64,000 nucleotides of DNA from Polytrichum commune (lineage: Eukaryota > Streptophyta > Polytrichopsida > Polytrichales > Polytrichaceae): assembly GCA_950295325.1 (NCBI GenBank), contig OX485806.1, positions 18,354,001-18,418,000 of the forward strand, given 5' to 3'. Below the pieces are notes generated by a model. The model made no database searches. It worked only from the letters and a program-made list of their open reading frames with translations, and was not told the origin of the DNA. Numbering within the stretch: position 1 is the stretch's first letter; every line of letters starts with the position of its first letter. Both the position numbers and the translations under genes were made by a program. Below are positions 12,922-25,714 of the stretch, one piece after another.

Positions 12922-13691
12922 TTGTTCTCCCTCTTTAGTATGAAACGTTTGGGAAGCACACAAAAAGTCGTATTATCGAGATGTCGTCTTCTCATTAATA
13001 TTACAAATGGCGTAAAGTTGTCGTATTATCGAGGGTATACAAAAACACAAGTAGTATGAGCTTAAACATATATACGACAAGTTTAAGCAATATAGATGGT
13101 ATGAAATGATAATTCGTAACTCCAAACAAATACAAATATTCTCATGAACTCTTGAAATAGGAGTCCAAAGATCTCTGGTGTTGCCTACCCAAGTTAGCAA
13201 CTGTCATCTTATCTAAATTCCCTACTAAATTTTGAAAGCTAGTAATTTCATTAACACCAAATTATAAAGAGTTCTTCAATAAGAAACTACACAACAATGA
13301 TGCATGAGATTTAGCATCAAGATATTGATGATATTATATCACCTGTGTACAAGGCAACATGCTAGGCAAAATGCCACTTTAACCCTAACCATGTCCATTC
13401 TACACTAGTAACCCTAATTATCATTAAGTTCCCAATGATAAGTGAAGTTCCCAAATAGTTCCCAAGTGAAAATGAATGTATTTTAGATGTACATGTATAA
13501 CATAGATGAAAGGAATCTTAGCATTAACTACCTCTATAATATGACAAAACATAGATTCTAAATGTTGTGTTATCCAGTGTCATAATTGTATAAAAGAGGG
13601 AATTTTGAACTAAAAAGTTTGGTCTTGTTAAAATGTGTTGTCATATCGAGGTTGTTGTATAAACAAGTGTCGTATTAACGAGGCTAGACTG
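12922..13691. mobile_element. pogo/Tigger-like non-autonomous DNA element, copy 1
   Basis: The element is flanked by TA (12920-12921 and 13692-13693). One end, read inward, is CAGTCTAGCCTCGTTAATAC and the other TTGTTCTCCCTCTTTAGTAT; they align as an imperfect inverted repeat of about 25 bp. A TA duplication and a CAGT..CCTCG end fit pogo/Tigger members of the Tc1/mariner superfamily. Short motifs of the type CGTATTATCGAG recur inside (12971, 13021, and as CGTATTAACGAG near 13671), perhaps subterminal repeats. No transposase is present. An inverted paralogue lies at 38860-40275. Confidence 0.75.
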
Positions 13692-15209
13692 TAACATAAT
13701 TGGGAGGGTCTATGTAATTATTGTAAGATGAAGAAAATATTCACTTTCATTTCCTTATTTTTTTGCACTTTGATTTTGTTTATTATGCAACTTAAAATGA
13801 TTGTATGCATGATTTGCAATAAATAATTGGATGAGACAATTCAAGCTTCGAAGTAACGGTCCACACTATATGCAATGTTGAAAGTTCCCATGGTAGGGCC
13901 ACAACCCTTATTTGTTAACTCCTTCCCACAGTTTACATGAAGACTAGCAAGCAAAGAACAAACCAAAAACAAAAACAAAAACAAAAAAAATGGTAAAAAA
14001 GATTGTCTATTGTGGCACTACTTCAAATGCAAATTATTGTTATCATGGAGCTTTGAAAACAATTCCAAGTATCTATTTATCTACCTTAAGTCTATCTATC
14101 TCTTGGTCTATCATATTTACTTTCCCATTCCATTTTGTACGTGATAGACTATATGTAAGGTTATTTTATCTATTCTTTAGCAGTTTGACTAGTTTGGGTA
14201 CTTAAATTGATGTGATTTCCAAACAAACCAACTTGGGAAAGTTTATGGGTGTTTAGTTTGGGAAGTTGGTTTGACGGGAAATTAGTGAAGGTGATATTGA
14301 ATTTCTTTACGCTATGAAATTAACACCTCCAGAAGATCTAGGAAGCATTATTCATCCCGACAATGTTCTTTAAAATACTATTCATGCCAACACTACTCAC
14401 TGAAAGTACTAGCACCGTTCATCTTTGCATCATGTTTTGAAAGTACTTTCCATAACAACAATGTGTATTAAAGTATCGGCACTATTCACAATATTCGTAC
14501 TATTCCTACCAACATCAACTTCTTCCTATTGTCCAATCATCTTCCCATAAAGGCAAGACGGTTGAAGCCCCTGTTAGATGCTAAATACAGAAACTGAACT
14601 CAACCACGGGGTTGAGTAATACTATGCTCACAATCATGTGTTTGCATATAAAAAAATGATCACTCTACAAATTCCTTAGAAGTTAGAGTGCGCATTAATT
14701 ATCCTGACATGTATGGTATATGAGCATGCAGTCATGAATTTAGTATCACTTAATATAAAATATAACCCTCACTAATTTTGAGACTTGGCAAAATACTGCA
14801 TGTTTCGGGAATTAGTACCACACGCATTAAATGTATGTAACTATGTAGTATAAATGAAAAAGTTCTATGGTGTTGACAAAATGGTATGGTGTTCCTAGTT
14901 ATTCACATGCACATATAATCCACTAGGGGATTATGTCCTCCGACCAAAGTTCCTTAGAGAAACCACACATTCAAATTGCACATACACATCATTTGCGAAA
15001 TGTTAAACAATCCGACAAATTGTTTACAAAGTTCTTAATGATGTGCACAATCTCTCCCCAATGAGCAATAAGTAGTTTATACTTGAGGCATGCCAAAAAA
15101 CGTAGCTAGCAATGGCAATCAATCCCATGTTGGCCACCCGTACCATGCACTTCTTTCTTGTACATGTAAGGTTGGCTCACCCATGGAAGTCCACATCCAC
15201 TAGATTGTA
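13692..15209. other. intergenic, no gene recognised
   Basis: AT-rich sequence with no frame that I can support as coding. A (CAAAAA)n-like run sits near 13966-13988. Nothing else stands out. Confidence 0.35.
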
Positions 15210-15434
15210 CACTTGGAGAAAACTTGTCCATTCCAACCACTTGTTGCAACTGGTCCACTGGGACTCATTGTGAGAAAATGCATAAATAAATAATTCCAGT
15301 TGTCAAGCATAGGTATTTGGTTGCCAACTCTCCCAATTTTGCAACCAATAGCATTTTTTTATGCATTTTTTTGCCATGAGTCACAATGGACTAGTTACAA
15401 TGGGTGGTTGGAATGGACAAGTCTTCTCCTAGTG
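15210..15434. mobile_element. short CACTA-ended inverted-repeat element, copy 1
   Basis: The element starts CACTTGGAGAAAACTTGTCC and ends with the complement of CACTAGGAGAAGACTTGTCC. The inverted similarity continues inward for about 75 bp through ATGCATAAA. A related element with the same ends is at 20457-20648. CACTA...TAGTG ends resemble the EnSpm superfamily, but I find no 3-bp duplication, so the assignment is tentative. Confidence 0.6.
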
Positions 15435-18400
15435 GCAAGGGTCTTATGTGGTCACTCTTTTTAATTGAATATCTATTTTTGAGTACCCAATATAGTTGAG
15501 TTTGTTGACTCCCGCATCGAACCTTGATTCATTAGTATCAATACCCTTCTCCCATGATAAAATTGTTTAGTAAAAGGGGAGAAAAACAAGCCTAGATTCA
15601 TGTTATGACAAAAGTGGAGTTGCACTTGGCCACATGGCTCAGAGGCAAACTTGTGAGTGTAAAGCATAATTCCTCATGGAGACGGTTGCTTTCTAATAAA
15701 TGTGCAAAAATGCCTTCCATTTCTCAAGCATCTATGCGTTTGTGGTCTCACATTAGGACTCCATGTGGCAAGGCTTTTAGTTTCATAAGGCAATAATGTT
15801 ACCAAGCACCTACAATGACATGTGTTATGATGGGGATTGAGTTATGTGCACAAAATGTATTAAACATTTTATCTTCAGCAGTGAACATAGTTGGACATGT
15901 CTATGCGATCGTTAAAGTGAAAGACAATCCTCACTAAAGAATCTTCTAATTTTTCACTTCTACTCCAATTCTAAAGATTTGTGAATACAACCAAATGAAA
16001 CAATTTCCAAACCAATATCCAACAATCCTAAATGTTTGTGGAGTTAAAAGTCCTTGACAAAAGAAAATAATCACATAATCACACAAGTACCCAGAAGCAC
16101 ATGCAATCCTTTATGTGTTACTTTTATTCGTGGAGTTGAAAGTGCCTATAATAGAGCCATGTAACTTCCAAGAAAAAAAATTCAAGTCACTATTTGTATT
16201 TGCCAATGAGGCTCGACATATAGTGATTGTTTTCCAAAGCCTTATGCCACATGTCATGCTCACATGGGATCCTCGCAAATTTCTACAATTGTCGTTCAAA
16301 ATCTTACTCACTTTGGCAAGAGTTGCCTAGATGACCTCATAGGCACTTATGGTACTAGAAATTGTATTCCCTCATGACAAGCTTCAAAATGATAAAAGTC
16401 ATTGTGTTTGTGAAGCAAAGACCACTTATGGGAACGATGTGAGAAATTTTGGCCCCACAACACAAAACGGGATCTTTGCAATATGACCTCAATTGCTATT
16501 GTCATTTGTGCCCATGTTGTGAGGGACCATGTATTCTAAGGTATGTGAGGCTATTGTGGGTACTCACAAAAGTTCACATGGTTGCACGAGACAATCAACC
16601 ACTAACTCTAATAGTGTTGATTGTTAGCAAATCCTCGAGGGAACCAATGCAATTGAATACATGGATTTGGACATCATGATTTAGATACAAATTTTGAGAG
16701 TCAAGAAGCTCGATGTGAGCCATTGGACAAGTGCATTGTAGTCTCGTTTGTGGCAATCCTCATAAGATATTTGACAATATATTTTTATAGCACATCTTAG
16801 AATGTGTAACGCCCCCTATACCCCCTCGTCTTTAAAGGATTCAATGTTGATGGATTCATACTCACACATATTTAAAACATATCATCTAAATATGTACCAA
16901 AATGCAACCAATCCAAAAGTTCACTCATTTATGAAATTTGACATACTCTTGCTTAGCTTATCAATGAGTGAACTTGTGATTGGTTTGTTGATTGCTTTAT
17001 GGTCGGACTTGCGCTTAAGACTTTGCCCTTCACACTATGGCACCCCAAGTCCCCTAAAATGCATTTTCCCTCATTTATTTATTCTCTTCTAGTGTCCATG
17101 AACTCATGACTTTCGCCTCTAAGTGGGACTTTGGAAAGTGGGGCTTGTGGGATGTAGTGTAAAGTGCCCCTTAATTTCTATAGCAGACCCAACAAACATC
17201 CAATGTGAAGGTTTTGTTTTGCAATACCTACCATCGGATGTGCAATAAAAAACTGCCCCCTATAGACTTATGGGTGATCCATACTAGATTCGACTAAGTT
17301 GACTAAGTTGGGGTTTGTGAAAGTTTGATCCATGTATTATTTGTCCTAAATTAGTCGTCACCAGGCTCAACATAGGAATTGTCACTTTCACCCATCCCAA
17401 TGGTAGGTGTGTGAACATATACTCCTGAAGTGAGGTCAATTTCTACTTTGTTGACGGGCAACATAATATACTTAAGTAGTGATAGATTTCTACATCAAGC
17501 AACTTACTAATTCATCCAAGAGCATAAGCATTATCCATAGTTGCAATTCTTCATCCATGGAGGCATGATTTCATCCATTGCTATCATATTTTGTCCATTC
17601 TCCTCTCGTTGGTTATTTAAGTAGTCCATAACAACTCTCCCTATTTTTGATAAATTGTTATGCTTGCACTTGAGATCTAACATCTTTCCACAAAATCACT
17701 ATATTCCAAGTAAATCTACTTTTGGTCTAGGTATAAGGTAGATGGGTTGTAATGGTTACCTTTTCAACTAGCCCACTTCTCCTACAATATGGAACACATG
17801 ATTAATGCAAGAAGGTTAGCATTATTTCAAGACCGTAGCCACTTTCCTCATAATTTTCCAAGCTCATATTAATATGTGGTTCATTATCAAAACAAGATTC
17901 TCGCACTCATTCAATGGTCATATTGGTCATATAAGTCCCTTGATTATATTGACCATTGAATGGTTATGCCATTTTGAGCATGCAACGCAGTTTCCTTTAA
18001 ACACACATGTCTTTTTGGTATTTGTTCTTGGAGCCACACCAAACCGCATACCACTCTAATATAGGTGTCTGATAAAGACAAGTAACTGAATTGGGCACGT
18101 GTACCTTTTCATTAAGCATTTTTTGATATTCAAACTAGTGTCTGAAGGTTTTTGGGCATAGTCGGTCAAGATCCTAGTGATTCTAAATCCAGATGGTTAC
18201 ATGTTGACATCTTCTAGTTTTGCTTTACTCATTTGAGGTATATTCCATAGATTCCTCTAGAATGATCGGTAATTTTCCTGAATTAACTGGTTATTTTTCA
18301 AACTCAATTGGTTCATCTGCAACTGACCGCCGGTTCTCCCCGAACATAGGTTTCAAACATCATTCATGTTTGATTGATTATGCTGAGTTATCTTTATCAC

Positions 18401-18805
18401 CTACCACTAGAAGTAGTTATGGCACGTGATCAGTATAAGGCCAACGGGCTCATATTCAGGGCGGTATTTATGTACGAGTGTTCATTTTTCTTCTTTTCTT
18501 TAGTTAATATGGCACCCCTCAATGCCACTGCTGTTATATATGACGAACTTCTACATTCTATTTGCATACTAAAGTCAGGTGTTCTGATCCTTTGTCGGGG
18601 TTGGGTGGTGTCTTTGGATGTAACGCCGGTCGTCTGACATTAGTGAGGTAGTTTATTTGGATCAACTTGTGTGTTGGATTAATTTGAGCTTGAATTGGCT
18701 ATGGATTCGTTTTGTCTACATAAACTCATCCATTGTGGAAGGTGAAAACGCAGCGATCTTATATTATAACCTTTAAACGAGTATTTTTAGACTATTGGTT
18801 GTAGT
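15435..18805. other. intergenic with eroded dispersed repeats
   Basis: No gene recognised. The 96-codon frame at 16802-17092 and the smaller ones around it have no recognisable domain. Around 17995-18110 there is a diverged copy of a dispersed sequence also seen near 36905-37020, 34780-34900 and 50560-50630 (it carries ACATGTCTTTTTGGT and CATACCACTCTAATATAG). Confidence 0.35.
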
Positions 18806-19190
18806 ACACTAAATATGATATCTAGTGTTTGATTATATTTAATGTTGTTTCCATCTTACCTTGCTCAACACTAATTTTAAATTCCTTGACAATTAGTGCT
18901 ACACATAAATGTGTTATTGCCTTCCCTACTACCACCTCCCTTCTTGTGAAGCATGAATTTCATTGGACTTGCGATTTTAGGTGTGGCACCCCACCTTTTT
19001 GCTCGCTGATCTCCCGTCTGCCGAAGTCAACAACATTTTTTTCATATCCTTACTAATATTAAATTCAAACATGTAACTTCTACATATTACCATGGTTGAT
19101 AATTAGTGTTTGAGTTTACATTTAATGTTACTTACTTTCATAGGGTTATTGACATTTAGTGTATCAAACACTAAATATCCTTTTTAGTGT
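18806..19190. mobile_element. short TTTAGTGT-family inverted-repeat element
   Basis: Terminal inverted repeats of 28 bp lie at 18806-18833 and 19163-19190; 23 of 28 positions agree, and the ends contain CACTA/TAGTG. The motif TTTAGTGT or its complement recurs at the ends and inside. Similar termini occur at 23131-23855 and around 61490-62520. No target duplication was seen and the interior is non-coding. Confidence 0.55.
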
Positions 19191-20132
19191 GGTGTCGAAT
19201 TGGCATAAATCAACCCTCAAACTTGTAGGGGAGGGTTTTTATTGGAGCTCCTTCATCCATAGTGGATGAGTTTATGTAGATGTCACAAATCCCACCTATC
19301 TGTCGTATTGATGGCTATTAGATTCGACATGTACAAGTATATCTAAGGTATGTGGCCCTATTGTGGGCACTTCCAACTCCATAAACATTTGGGCTATTAG
19401 ATTGGTTTGTGATTGTCTTCAGTCTTAGCGATTGCAAATCATGAGAATTGTTGTTTTGGCAAGTTTCAAAATTAGGGCATGGATACATTTCAATTGCGGT
19501 AGTATTTGATTTTCTTATATAAAATGTTCACATAGGCCCCCTCAAACTAGAATGGTGTTTATATTTTGAGCGCATAATTTGATCTCATTGTTTTTTTGGT
19601 GTATGTCCTTAACTACAAGCCTTGCCACGTACCACTCAAATATAGCTCTCAAATGAAGGAGAGTGATTAGATGAGGTCCATGTGCATTAACTTATCTCAC
19701 TACAGGAATCAAGAGTTCATATAGTTAGTAATACAAAATTCTTATTTTTACTCTTGTAATGGATTCAAAAGCATAACCTTTAGAGATCCATCACACAAAT
19801 ACCATTGTTTTGATAAGAACTTGCTAAGATTGGTTTGAAGCACATATATTATAGATTGGTGGAAAGTTGCAAGCATACAATCATCTTATCTTGATTTGAT
19901 CAAATTGTCAACATATATCTTTTGATGTGAGCACTTCATGAGTTATAGAGGATAACCATGCACATAGTCTCACGATTGAGCTTTTAAATATGATAGATAA
20001 TTTCAATAGCTACATCTAGGGGAAACAAAAAATCTCAATTTATTTTTTTATTTCAAAACGTTTTTGGGGCAAGATTTGGTCATTTAAAATTCAAAACCCT
20101 ATTTTGAAACATATAAGGCATTATAGTAATCG
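19191..20132. other. intergenic, no gene recognised
   Basis: AT-rich; carries CACTACAGGAATC at 19700-19712, which resembles the end of plant CACTA elements, but without a matching partner. Nothing else can be supported. Confidence 0.3.
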
Positions 20133-20265
20133 GGATTTAAGTATAATTTGAATTTATGCATGAAAATTCCAACCACCAACATGACGTACATTGGATCTCA
20201 AATCTACACAAATACAATGGTTGGTGAACATAAACTACAAACATTTAAAGTTGTGGTTGTTGCTT
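20133..20265 (+). repeat. dispersed repeat R1, copy 1
   Basis: About 130 bp from GGATTTAAGTATAATTTGAA to AAAGTTGTGGTTGTT. Related copies are at 36541-36690 (same strand) and about 25715-25856 (opposite strand). Boundaries are set by where the three copies stop resembling each other. Class unknown. Confidence 0.6.
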
Positions 20266-20456
20266 TTGTTGTTGTGGTTTGATGTCTTTGTCCTCACAAG
20301 TGCACATCTCTTATTATTTTTGGACAAGTGGTTTGTCCAACTAAACTTATATGCCAGTTTAGGCTAAAATAGACATGTTTTGAACTTGAAGAAATGAGCA
20401 TTATCAATGTAGGGGGACCCTCCTACTTGTGCATGTCCACTCAATCCCACTTCATA

Positions 20457-20648
20457 CACTAGGACAAAATGTGTCCATTCCAACTATCCATTGCAACTCA
20501 TGGCAAGACAAATGCATAAAGCATTTTTTTTTGTTGTTAATTAGAGGTTTTGGAGGATTGGCAACCAAAAACCTTTAGTTGACAACATAAATGATATATC
20601 CATGCATCTTTTCACCACGAGTTGCAGTGGACAAGTTCTCTTCTAGTG
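20457..20648. mobile_element. short CACTA-ended inverted-repeat element, copy 2
   Basis: Starts CACTAGGACAAAATGTGTCC and ends with the complement of CACTAGAAGAGAACTTGTCC. It shares inner sequence (TCCATTCCAACTATCC, then ATGCATAAA) with the copy at 15210-15434. No clear target-site duplication and no coding sequence. Confidence 0.6.
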
Positions 20649-21906
20649 AGTCTTTGAGTTTAAAGGAGTTTAAAACTTGAGAGCTTCACATTGGTGCACA
20701 ACAAAGCACGACCGTAGAACAAAATGCTTGTTGATGAATGTTCCACGTTAGACGATTGTAGAGCACACATAATACTAGCTCAATAACATGCCAAAAAGCC
20801 ATTCTAAATAACAATAATGTGAAGTACATGTAACTATTGTGTGTGGGTGAATTCTTTGAAGCGTGTTGACAGGTGAGTGAGAGGTGCTCTCCAAGAGTTG
20901 TTGAGGGAGTTGTTGAGGTACGAACTCGATGCAGCTCGTACGAGACCATGTGGTGTTGTAAGGGTAATTAAAGTGAATTTGGCTTACAAAGCATACATAT
21001 GAGAGGGGTATTGTTTCACCTAGTTTCTACAAATACATATAGTATATGATTTTTTTTGGGGAAGGTAAGTGTATCCTATATCCCCCTAAGATTTCCACAA
21101 GGAGAGTTGATTTCATTCTCATTTCATCAAGATACATCTTATACCCCCTAGAAGTTCATAAGAGTTGAGCCATGAAGTAGTAATTGCCACCCCCATGTCA
21201 TACTCCAATAACTTTACCATAACAAAATGATTTATGAACAAACATCCAACAAATGTCAATTTTATTCCAATCCCTTGTATCTTGTACACATGGTTGAGGC
21301 AACTTAGTCTACATGTTTAGAATTTTCATATACAAACATGGGACTACTGTGTAGTCTAGGATTTGTATGTATAGTCCATTTTTTGGTCACAACACTTTGT
21401 GTATAGAGGGTTTATGAGGGGCCATGTATGGATGTGGCTTTGACTCTCATTATAATACCATTGTATTCGTAAAAACATCACAGTCACATGTGATGTTTAT
21501 TTTCAAGGCCGACTCTAGTTTCCAATCTTGTGAAATGCACTTGAACTTTGGAGAAAGTTGTAGTTGGCAAAAACTTGTGTAGTTAGCAAAAGTTGTTTCT
21601 AAAGACCAATTCAAGTCGGCCTTTTTTGTATTTGAGAAACCGGCATATGTGACATTTTTATGTGTTAGGTAACGTTTTCACAAATATCATGTTGTCATAC
21701 AAGAGTTTCCCCCCAACCCCCTCCGGTGATTGTTAAATTATTCTAATATACGTCTAAAATCATAATGATCATTTTTGCTTTACATTGTGTATGTTGTTGT
21801 CTTGTTATTATGTTGGAGTTTTTTTGCAATGCAACATACCATTACTTAGGTGTAGGTTGATGCACAATGGGACTAGACTTTTTTTAGGCATTATGCCTTT
21901 TTAATT
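20649..21906. other. intergenic, no gene recognised
   Basis: The 87-codon minus-strand frame at 20686-20949 has no recognisable motif. The stretch is otherwise AT-rich and lies downstream of the retrotransposon relic that ends at 21907. I see no LTR or polypurine tract that would extend that relic into this stretch. Confidence 0.35.
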
Positions 21907-22415
21907 TTAGGCTTCCATCACCAAATGAATAATACTTACTTTAGTCCCATGCAATTTGAATAGTGTAGTCCAAAATTCACTCACAAACTTGTAATCTCTA
22001 TCACTTATAATCTCTCGTGGAAGTCCATGGTGTCTAAAAATTTGTCTCATAAATAACTCAGTTACTTCATAAGCACTTATAGTGATAACTGTAAGAATAA
22101 AATGAGCTATCTTAGTCAATCTATCCACACATGCCATGATATTGTCGACGTTACTTTGAGTCTTAGGCAATCCAACAATAAAATCCATACTAAATGATTC
22201 GAATTTAAAGTTAGGTACATCAAGTGGTTGTAATAAGCTAGGGCTCTTTATTTGTTTTGATTTAGAGACTTGGCATTTGAAACATCTCTCAACATATTCC
22301 TTAATATTTTTTTTCATTCCTGGCCAATAACAATGGCGTCTTGACTGCCATATAAGTCTTTTGAAAACTTGGATGGCCTGTTATTGGAATGTCGTGAAGT
22401 ATTGTTCAATAATAT
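21907..22415 (-). pseudogene. Ty3/Gypsy retrotransposon integrase relic
   Basis: On the minus strand a 136-codon frame, extended upstream to RHCYWPGMKKN, reads as a Ty3/Gypsy integrase. It has the zinc-binding part with the C..C pair in ERCFKCQ, then the catalytic core with SMDFIVGLP (first Asp) and ISDRDYKF (second Asp). A further upstream piece in another frame (HDIPITGHPSFQKTY, about 22405-22345) supplies the preceding His region, so a frameshift separates the two. The frame ends soon after the second Asp, before the expected catalytic Glu. No reverse transcriptase, gag or LTR is recognisable nearby. This is a dead fragment. Confidence 0.85.
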
Positions 22416-23130
22416 GTCATTGATGATTGGCAGCTAGTTAAACCTTGGTGGAGGCTACCATAACTATAATCAATAATATTCAAATATCTATATAAACATG
22501 TTTGCTTGCATGTTGTTCAACTAGTGAAGGGTCCATGTGGAACCAAATTTTCCTCATCACTTGCTTGCCAAGTCTACCAACATATTAAAACTATACTTGC
22601 CCCCAAAATATATTGCAATCTATTAGCCTCTCACTTTCCAATTCCCTTTTAGAAAGGCAGCATGAGCGAGAGGTTGAGTAATGTTATGATTCACTTATAT
22701 GCTACTATGTTGTCATACAACTTCACAATTGTCATGCATCTACAATGCTAAAAATCAAGCCAAAACTACGAGTCTTTGTGTAAAATAACAATTCTAAAGC
22801 ATCTCAATCAATATGGAGAATTGTTTTATATTGCACTGTGGTCGGCATTGCACTACTTCCATTTGCTGACCCCTTGCATGTTGTCTAGCAACACATTTAA
22901 TAGTCTTGCATCATGTGTGAAGGATACATTGTGGTTGCCAGTTAGTGTCTTAAACACTAAGGAACCCATCTTCGCATTTCAAATACTGCATTCAAACCAT
23001 CAAAGCAAAGAGGAAAAGAAGAAGACGTCATGTTATTAAGAGTTGTGGAACATTGGCAATGTGGGGGTTTATCCAGAACAATGAACAAACCGCTCGTTAC
23101 AAATGAACTGGTTGAGTTTGAGAATTAATT
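22416..23130. other. intergenic, no gene recognised
   Basis: No supported coding sequence; the 87-codon frame at 22776-23039 has no recognisable features. Confidence 0.3.
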
Positions 23131-23855
23131 ACACCATTTTTGGTATTTAGTGTCACATGCATAATAGTGTCACTTACTCTATTTTGAGGTGTATGCTAGG
23201 TTGCACTTATGATGAACAACTTCATCAAAAGTGTCACCTCATGACACTTGGTATTCGAGTGTGCTTGTAAATATCTTGGCATGTATTATTACAAGTTGAC
23301 TAAAGTGTACACTTTAGTCAAACTTTAGTCATTTGTGCACACTTTAGTCAAACTTGGCATTTATTATTACTTCATTTTATTTCATATATTTTTACAAACA
23401 AGATCCCACCCACCACAAGGTAGGTAGTAAACCCCACTTCACACCAAGGAGATTCTTGAGCATGGTAGGGCCAACGGACTCAAAGTCATGTCGGATTACC
23501 CGACGTTGGTTTTTTTTCTTTTTTCTTTTTGGTCTACAAGTTTATTAAAGTGTACACAAATGACACTTGCCATTAGTATGCTCAAGAATATCTTCCTCTT
23601 GCATACTAAATGTTACCACATGACACTTGCCATCAAAACTCTCAAAAATACCTTCCTCTTGCATACTTAAACGCTAGATTATCATCTAAAGTATCCCAAT
23701 ATGCTACTCTCAATCTCATAATGTGAATAACTGTTACTTACGTTGACAAATGAAATCATATTGACAATTAACGGGCATGACATTTTGAAACTTCTAGGCA
23801 TCTAGTTTAAGCCTTCGCAAATAGTGTACATGACACTAAACACCATAAATGGTGT
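23131..23855. mobile_element. TTTAGTGT-family inverted-repeat element, about 725 bp
   Basis: Terminal inverted repeats of 31 bp (23131-23161 and 23825-23855) begin ACACCATTTTTGGTATTTAG and agree at about 26 positions. Inside is a 60-bp direct duplication (ACACTTGCCAT at about 23562 and 23622) and several ACTTTAGTCA motifs. Related termini occur at 18806 and near 61490. No transposase and no clear target duplication; superfamily uncertain, possibly CACTA or Mutator-derived. Confidence 0.55.
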
Positions 23856-24299
23856 GGTTGAAGTCTTCATAAGACTTCATGAAACTTACCGACCAATTTA
23901 GAGGAATCTATATAATATACCTCAAATTATTAAAAGAAAACCAAAAGATCACAACATGTAATCAGTTCAGTTGGACTTGGAAGCACAAGGATCTTGAGTG
24001 CCTATGCTCAGAAATCTCCCCAGACACTGCTGCAGAATCCCATCTTCTCGGCTCTTCCATGTGGAACTGATTGTGATGTGAAGACTTCCAACTGCCCATA
24101 TAATTAATTAATAAATGTGGCCATTCGACTGGATAAAAAAATCATCTCATCTGGTCGGCGATCGCAAATCAAGTAAGTGTAATTTAGCAATACGATTTTC
24201 AGCGTGTCAGTAGTGGAGGTGTAGAATTTATAGCTACAAGTCAGTGAAAGTGATGATTGTTCTTTCCTTTTTAAAAGGCCGCCTATTCCCTCCAATTAT

Positions 24300-25560
24300 G
24301 TTGATCAGTGAACGTAGAATCTGTGTGGATTCTGAGCGCGATTTTGTTGATAAAAATCAAGGTTCATATTTTATTGTTTCAACATGTCATGTGGAGTCAT
24401 TTTCTGCAAATGCATGAATTTTTTACGCTTCACATTCAATGTCAGTTTGTTGACGTTTTGCTGAAACGTCTCCAACGTTTATCGTTGTTCATCATAAATA
24501 CGTTCGATAGCTTCCGTTTGAATATCGGAGCAAAGCGATCGGTCGTCGATGTCGAGGATAGCGTTGTGTAGAGCTTCAAAGCCTTTGAAGTTATTAGCAC
24601 TTTCAGTGCCAACAAATGTCTCGATAAGGTCTCTCGCAACAAACGTTTCGTTGCAATCTGTTTTCCCGATTGTCCCAGACTTTCCGGATGGCGCCTTCAC
24701 TGCCTTCATACTCCGGCCCCAACGCCCACTCGCTCGGCGCAGTCGGCTTGCTCAACTTTACAATGACTTCACATCATTGGGCTTCAGTCAAGCGGGTCGC
24801 CTTAGGTTTCATATGTTTTTCATTGCAATTCATCAAATCAGAGGGTCTAGAAAACGATATGAGTGAAGTGCACACCTATATACCAACTAAGTGTGCAACA
24901 AAGGCTCTGGTGCGTACTTAAGTGGAAAATTACTGTACTTTGAAATATTCATCATGACCCGGGATCACTTTCTCCCAGAGTCCTTGGGGCTCAACTTTTG
25001 CGGTTCAAAGCCGATCATCAGAGCGATCTTCTTCAAGAATTTCAACATTTGCCAGGAAGCATTCTCCGACTCTGTTGCATCTGGTCCAGTCAATTCTCGA
25101 AACTATTGTAACGATAGGGCCCCCTCGACAGCGGATTGAAGATGAGAACTTGAAGAAAAGGAGCCTCCGCATTGCTGGAAATTGGACAGTTACACAAGCT
25201 TGGTTCTCTCATGTTCACTTTACAGTTGAGCTTTCTGATTTGAGTAGCTTGGGAGCGTAGTAATTGGATATGACAAGCTTCATATGATGCTCAAACTAGC
25301 TCAAACTATTGAAGATTGAGAGCTTAAAGGAAGGAACTTTTTGGTCGGCGGAAAGGAGCTTTCTAAACTCATGTTTGCTTTACACTCGAGCTTTCAACTC
25401 GAGAGCCATCTTTACACTAGAGCTCGAGTTGAGAGCGCAACTTCGACGAGTTTGATGCTTGGATTGACAAGCTTTCCTCCAAAGCTTAGACCAATCCCCA
25501 ATGCATGCCAAACCTTAAAGTTTGACCTTCGACCAATCCTCAAAGTTTCCATCATGTAAC
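24300..25560. other. GC-richer island with unidentified coding-like sequence
   Basis: Base composition rises relative to both flanks and open frames overlap on both strands (plus 24549-24866; minus 24479-24709 and 24442-24642). The minus strand also reads GFEALHNAILDIDDRSLCSD near 24550 and NASWQMLKFLKKIALMIGFE near 25040, which look protein-like but match no family I can name. Frames are broken between these pieces, and I could not join them with convincing splice sites. It may be a decayed gene or part of a transposon. No function is proposed. Confidence 0.3.
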
Positions 25561-25714
25561 AAGCTTAATTAGTTTGAGCGAGTGGAGGGTGGCCACGATC
25601 GAAGTGGGTTATGAAGAAACTAACACTTTTAAGCATATATGTACAAACCACTTGTATAGAAAAATAACGGATGTGCACTTGTGGGGAGAAAATAGTATCA
25701 AATCCCAAGAACAA

